From: Pseudomonadales bacterium
Lineage (GTDB): Bacteria; Pseudomonadota; Gammaproteobacteria; Pseudomonadales; Azotimanducaceae
NCBI GenBank assembly: GCA_024234635.1
Contig: JACKNX010000016.1
Span: 34,721 to 98,720, forward strand
Direction: 5' to 3'
DNA length: 64,000 nucleotides
How positions within the stretch are numbered: position 1 is the first letter of the stretch; every line of letters begins with the position of its first letter. A model generated the notes under the pieces. That model saw only the letters and a program-made list of their open reading frames with translations. It did not search any database and was not told the DNA's origin. This document shows positions 63,864 to 64,000 of the stretch, piece by piece. The translations under genes and the position numbers were made by a program.

Positions 63864-64000
63864 TGGAACTCGTAAGGGAACAAGTTCCGGGACGTTGTCA
63901 CGATCCGGTCAGGACCGTCAGGAGACATTGGCGCTATGCGTACTAGTCAGCTTCAAGCAGCATTTGTGCGCAAACGACCGGAACTAGACGGCGCAGTAAG
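63864..64000. other. IntI upstream region, expected attI side (truncated by window end)
   Basis: An inverted repeat GGAACT (63865-63870)/AGTTCC (63883-63888) touches the intI start, and AGTTCCGG (63883-63890) is matched by CCGGAACT at 63978-63985. No GTTRRRY core site occurs on either strand in these 137 bp, so attI either lies further right or is too divergent to see. No LexA box was recognised. Confidence 0.45.

Overview
The window is GC-rich chromosomal DNA from a gammaproteobacterium. The left 24 kb carries the gene sets hemB–ppx–trxA–rho, algZ–algR–hemC–hemD–hemX–hemY beside argH, cyaA–lptM–lysA–dapF–DUF484–xerC–yigB, and glnK–sutA–ubiK–comM. This grouping is familiar from Pseudomonas and its relatives (established knowledge), so a member of the Pseudomonadales or a nearby lineage is likely. 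Differences such as no ppk beside ppx, no amtB beside glnK, a short CyaA and a short SutA argue against Pseudomonas itself. No tRNA, rRNA, CRISPR array, phage or IS element was recognised.

Layout. 1–11.9 kb: a TetR-type 3' end, hemB, ppx, trxA, rho, a Fre-like flavin reductase with an apparent CTG start, and a six-gene overlapping minus-strand unit algZ-algR-hemC-hemD-hemX-hemY. 12–20 kb: argH, a class I adenylate cyclase, the tiny lipoprotein lptM, then lysA, dapF, DUF484, xerC and yigB with touching or overlapping ends. 20–25 kb: thrC, a SutA-like protein and glnK on the minus strand, ubiK and comM on the plus strand, and a cytochrome c5. 25–31 kb: both subunits of a methylcrotonyl-CoA-carboxylase-type enzyme, then the helicase rhlE.

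31–40 kb is centred on pyruvate and alanine: an acetolactate-synthase-type TPP enzyme, a class III aminotransferase, alanine dehydrogenase with a divergent Lrp-type regulator, an SDR, a TPR protein, alanine racemase and a diheme cytochrome c4. 40–48 kb: two small or poorly characterised proteins, the membrane protease HtpX, two alpha/beta hydrolases, an NAD(P)-binding protein, and three genes of possible envelope-lipid function (CDP-alcohol phosphatidyltransferase, flippase-like membrane protein, serine hydrolase). 48–58 kb: an eight-haem cytochrome c/TPR lipoprotein whose 3' end overlaps csrA, an amidohydrolase, a secreted beta-helix protein, a cyclase-family hydrolase, an SPFH/NfeD pair and an M20 peptidase.

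58–64 kb: an apparent catabolic unit (luciferase-like oxidoreductase, single-chain methylmalonyl-CoA mutase, CoA-acylating-type aldehyde dehydrogenase) ends at a clear intrinsic terminator. Next to it is an integron integrase (IntI) whose catalytic residues have the same spacing as in IntI1. It is transcribed leftward, so an attI site and any cassette array should lie just beyond the right edge.

Two dispersed intergenic repeats were found by eye: R1, a roughly 130-bp string of stem-loops (three copies of differing preservation), and R2, an identical 56-bp element with two stem-loops (two copies). They explain several spurious ORFs. The integron edge, the octahaem-TPR protein, the mutase/dehydrogenase operon and the repeats are the most promising leads.
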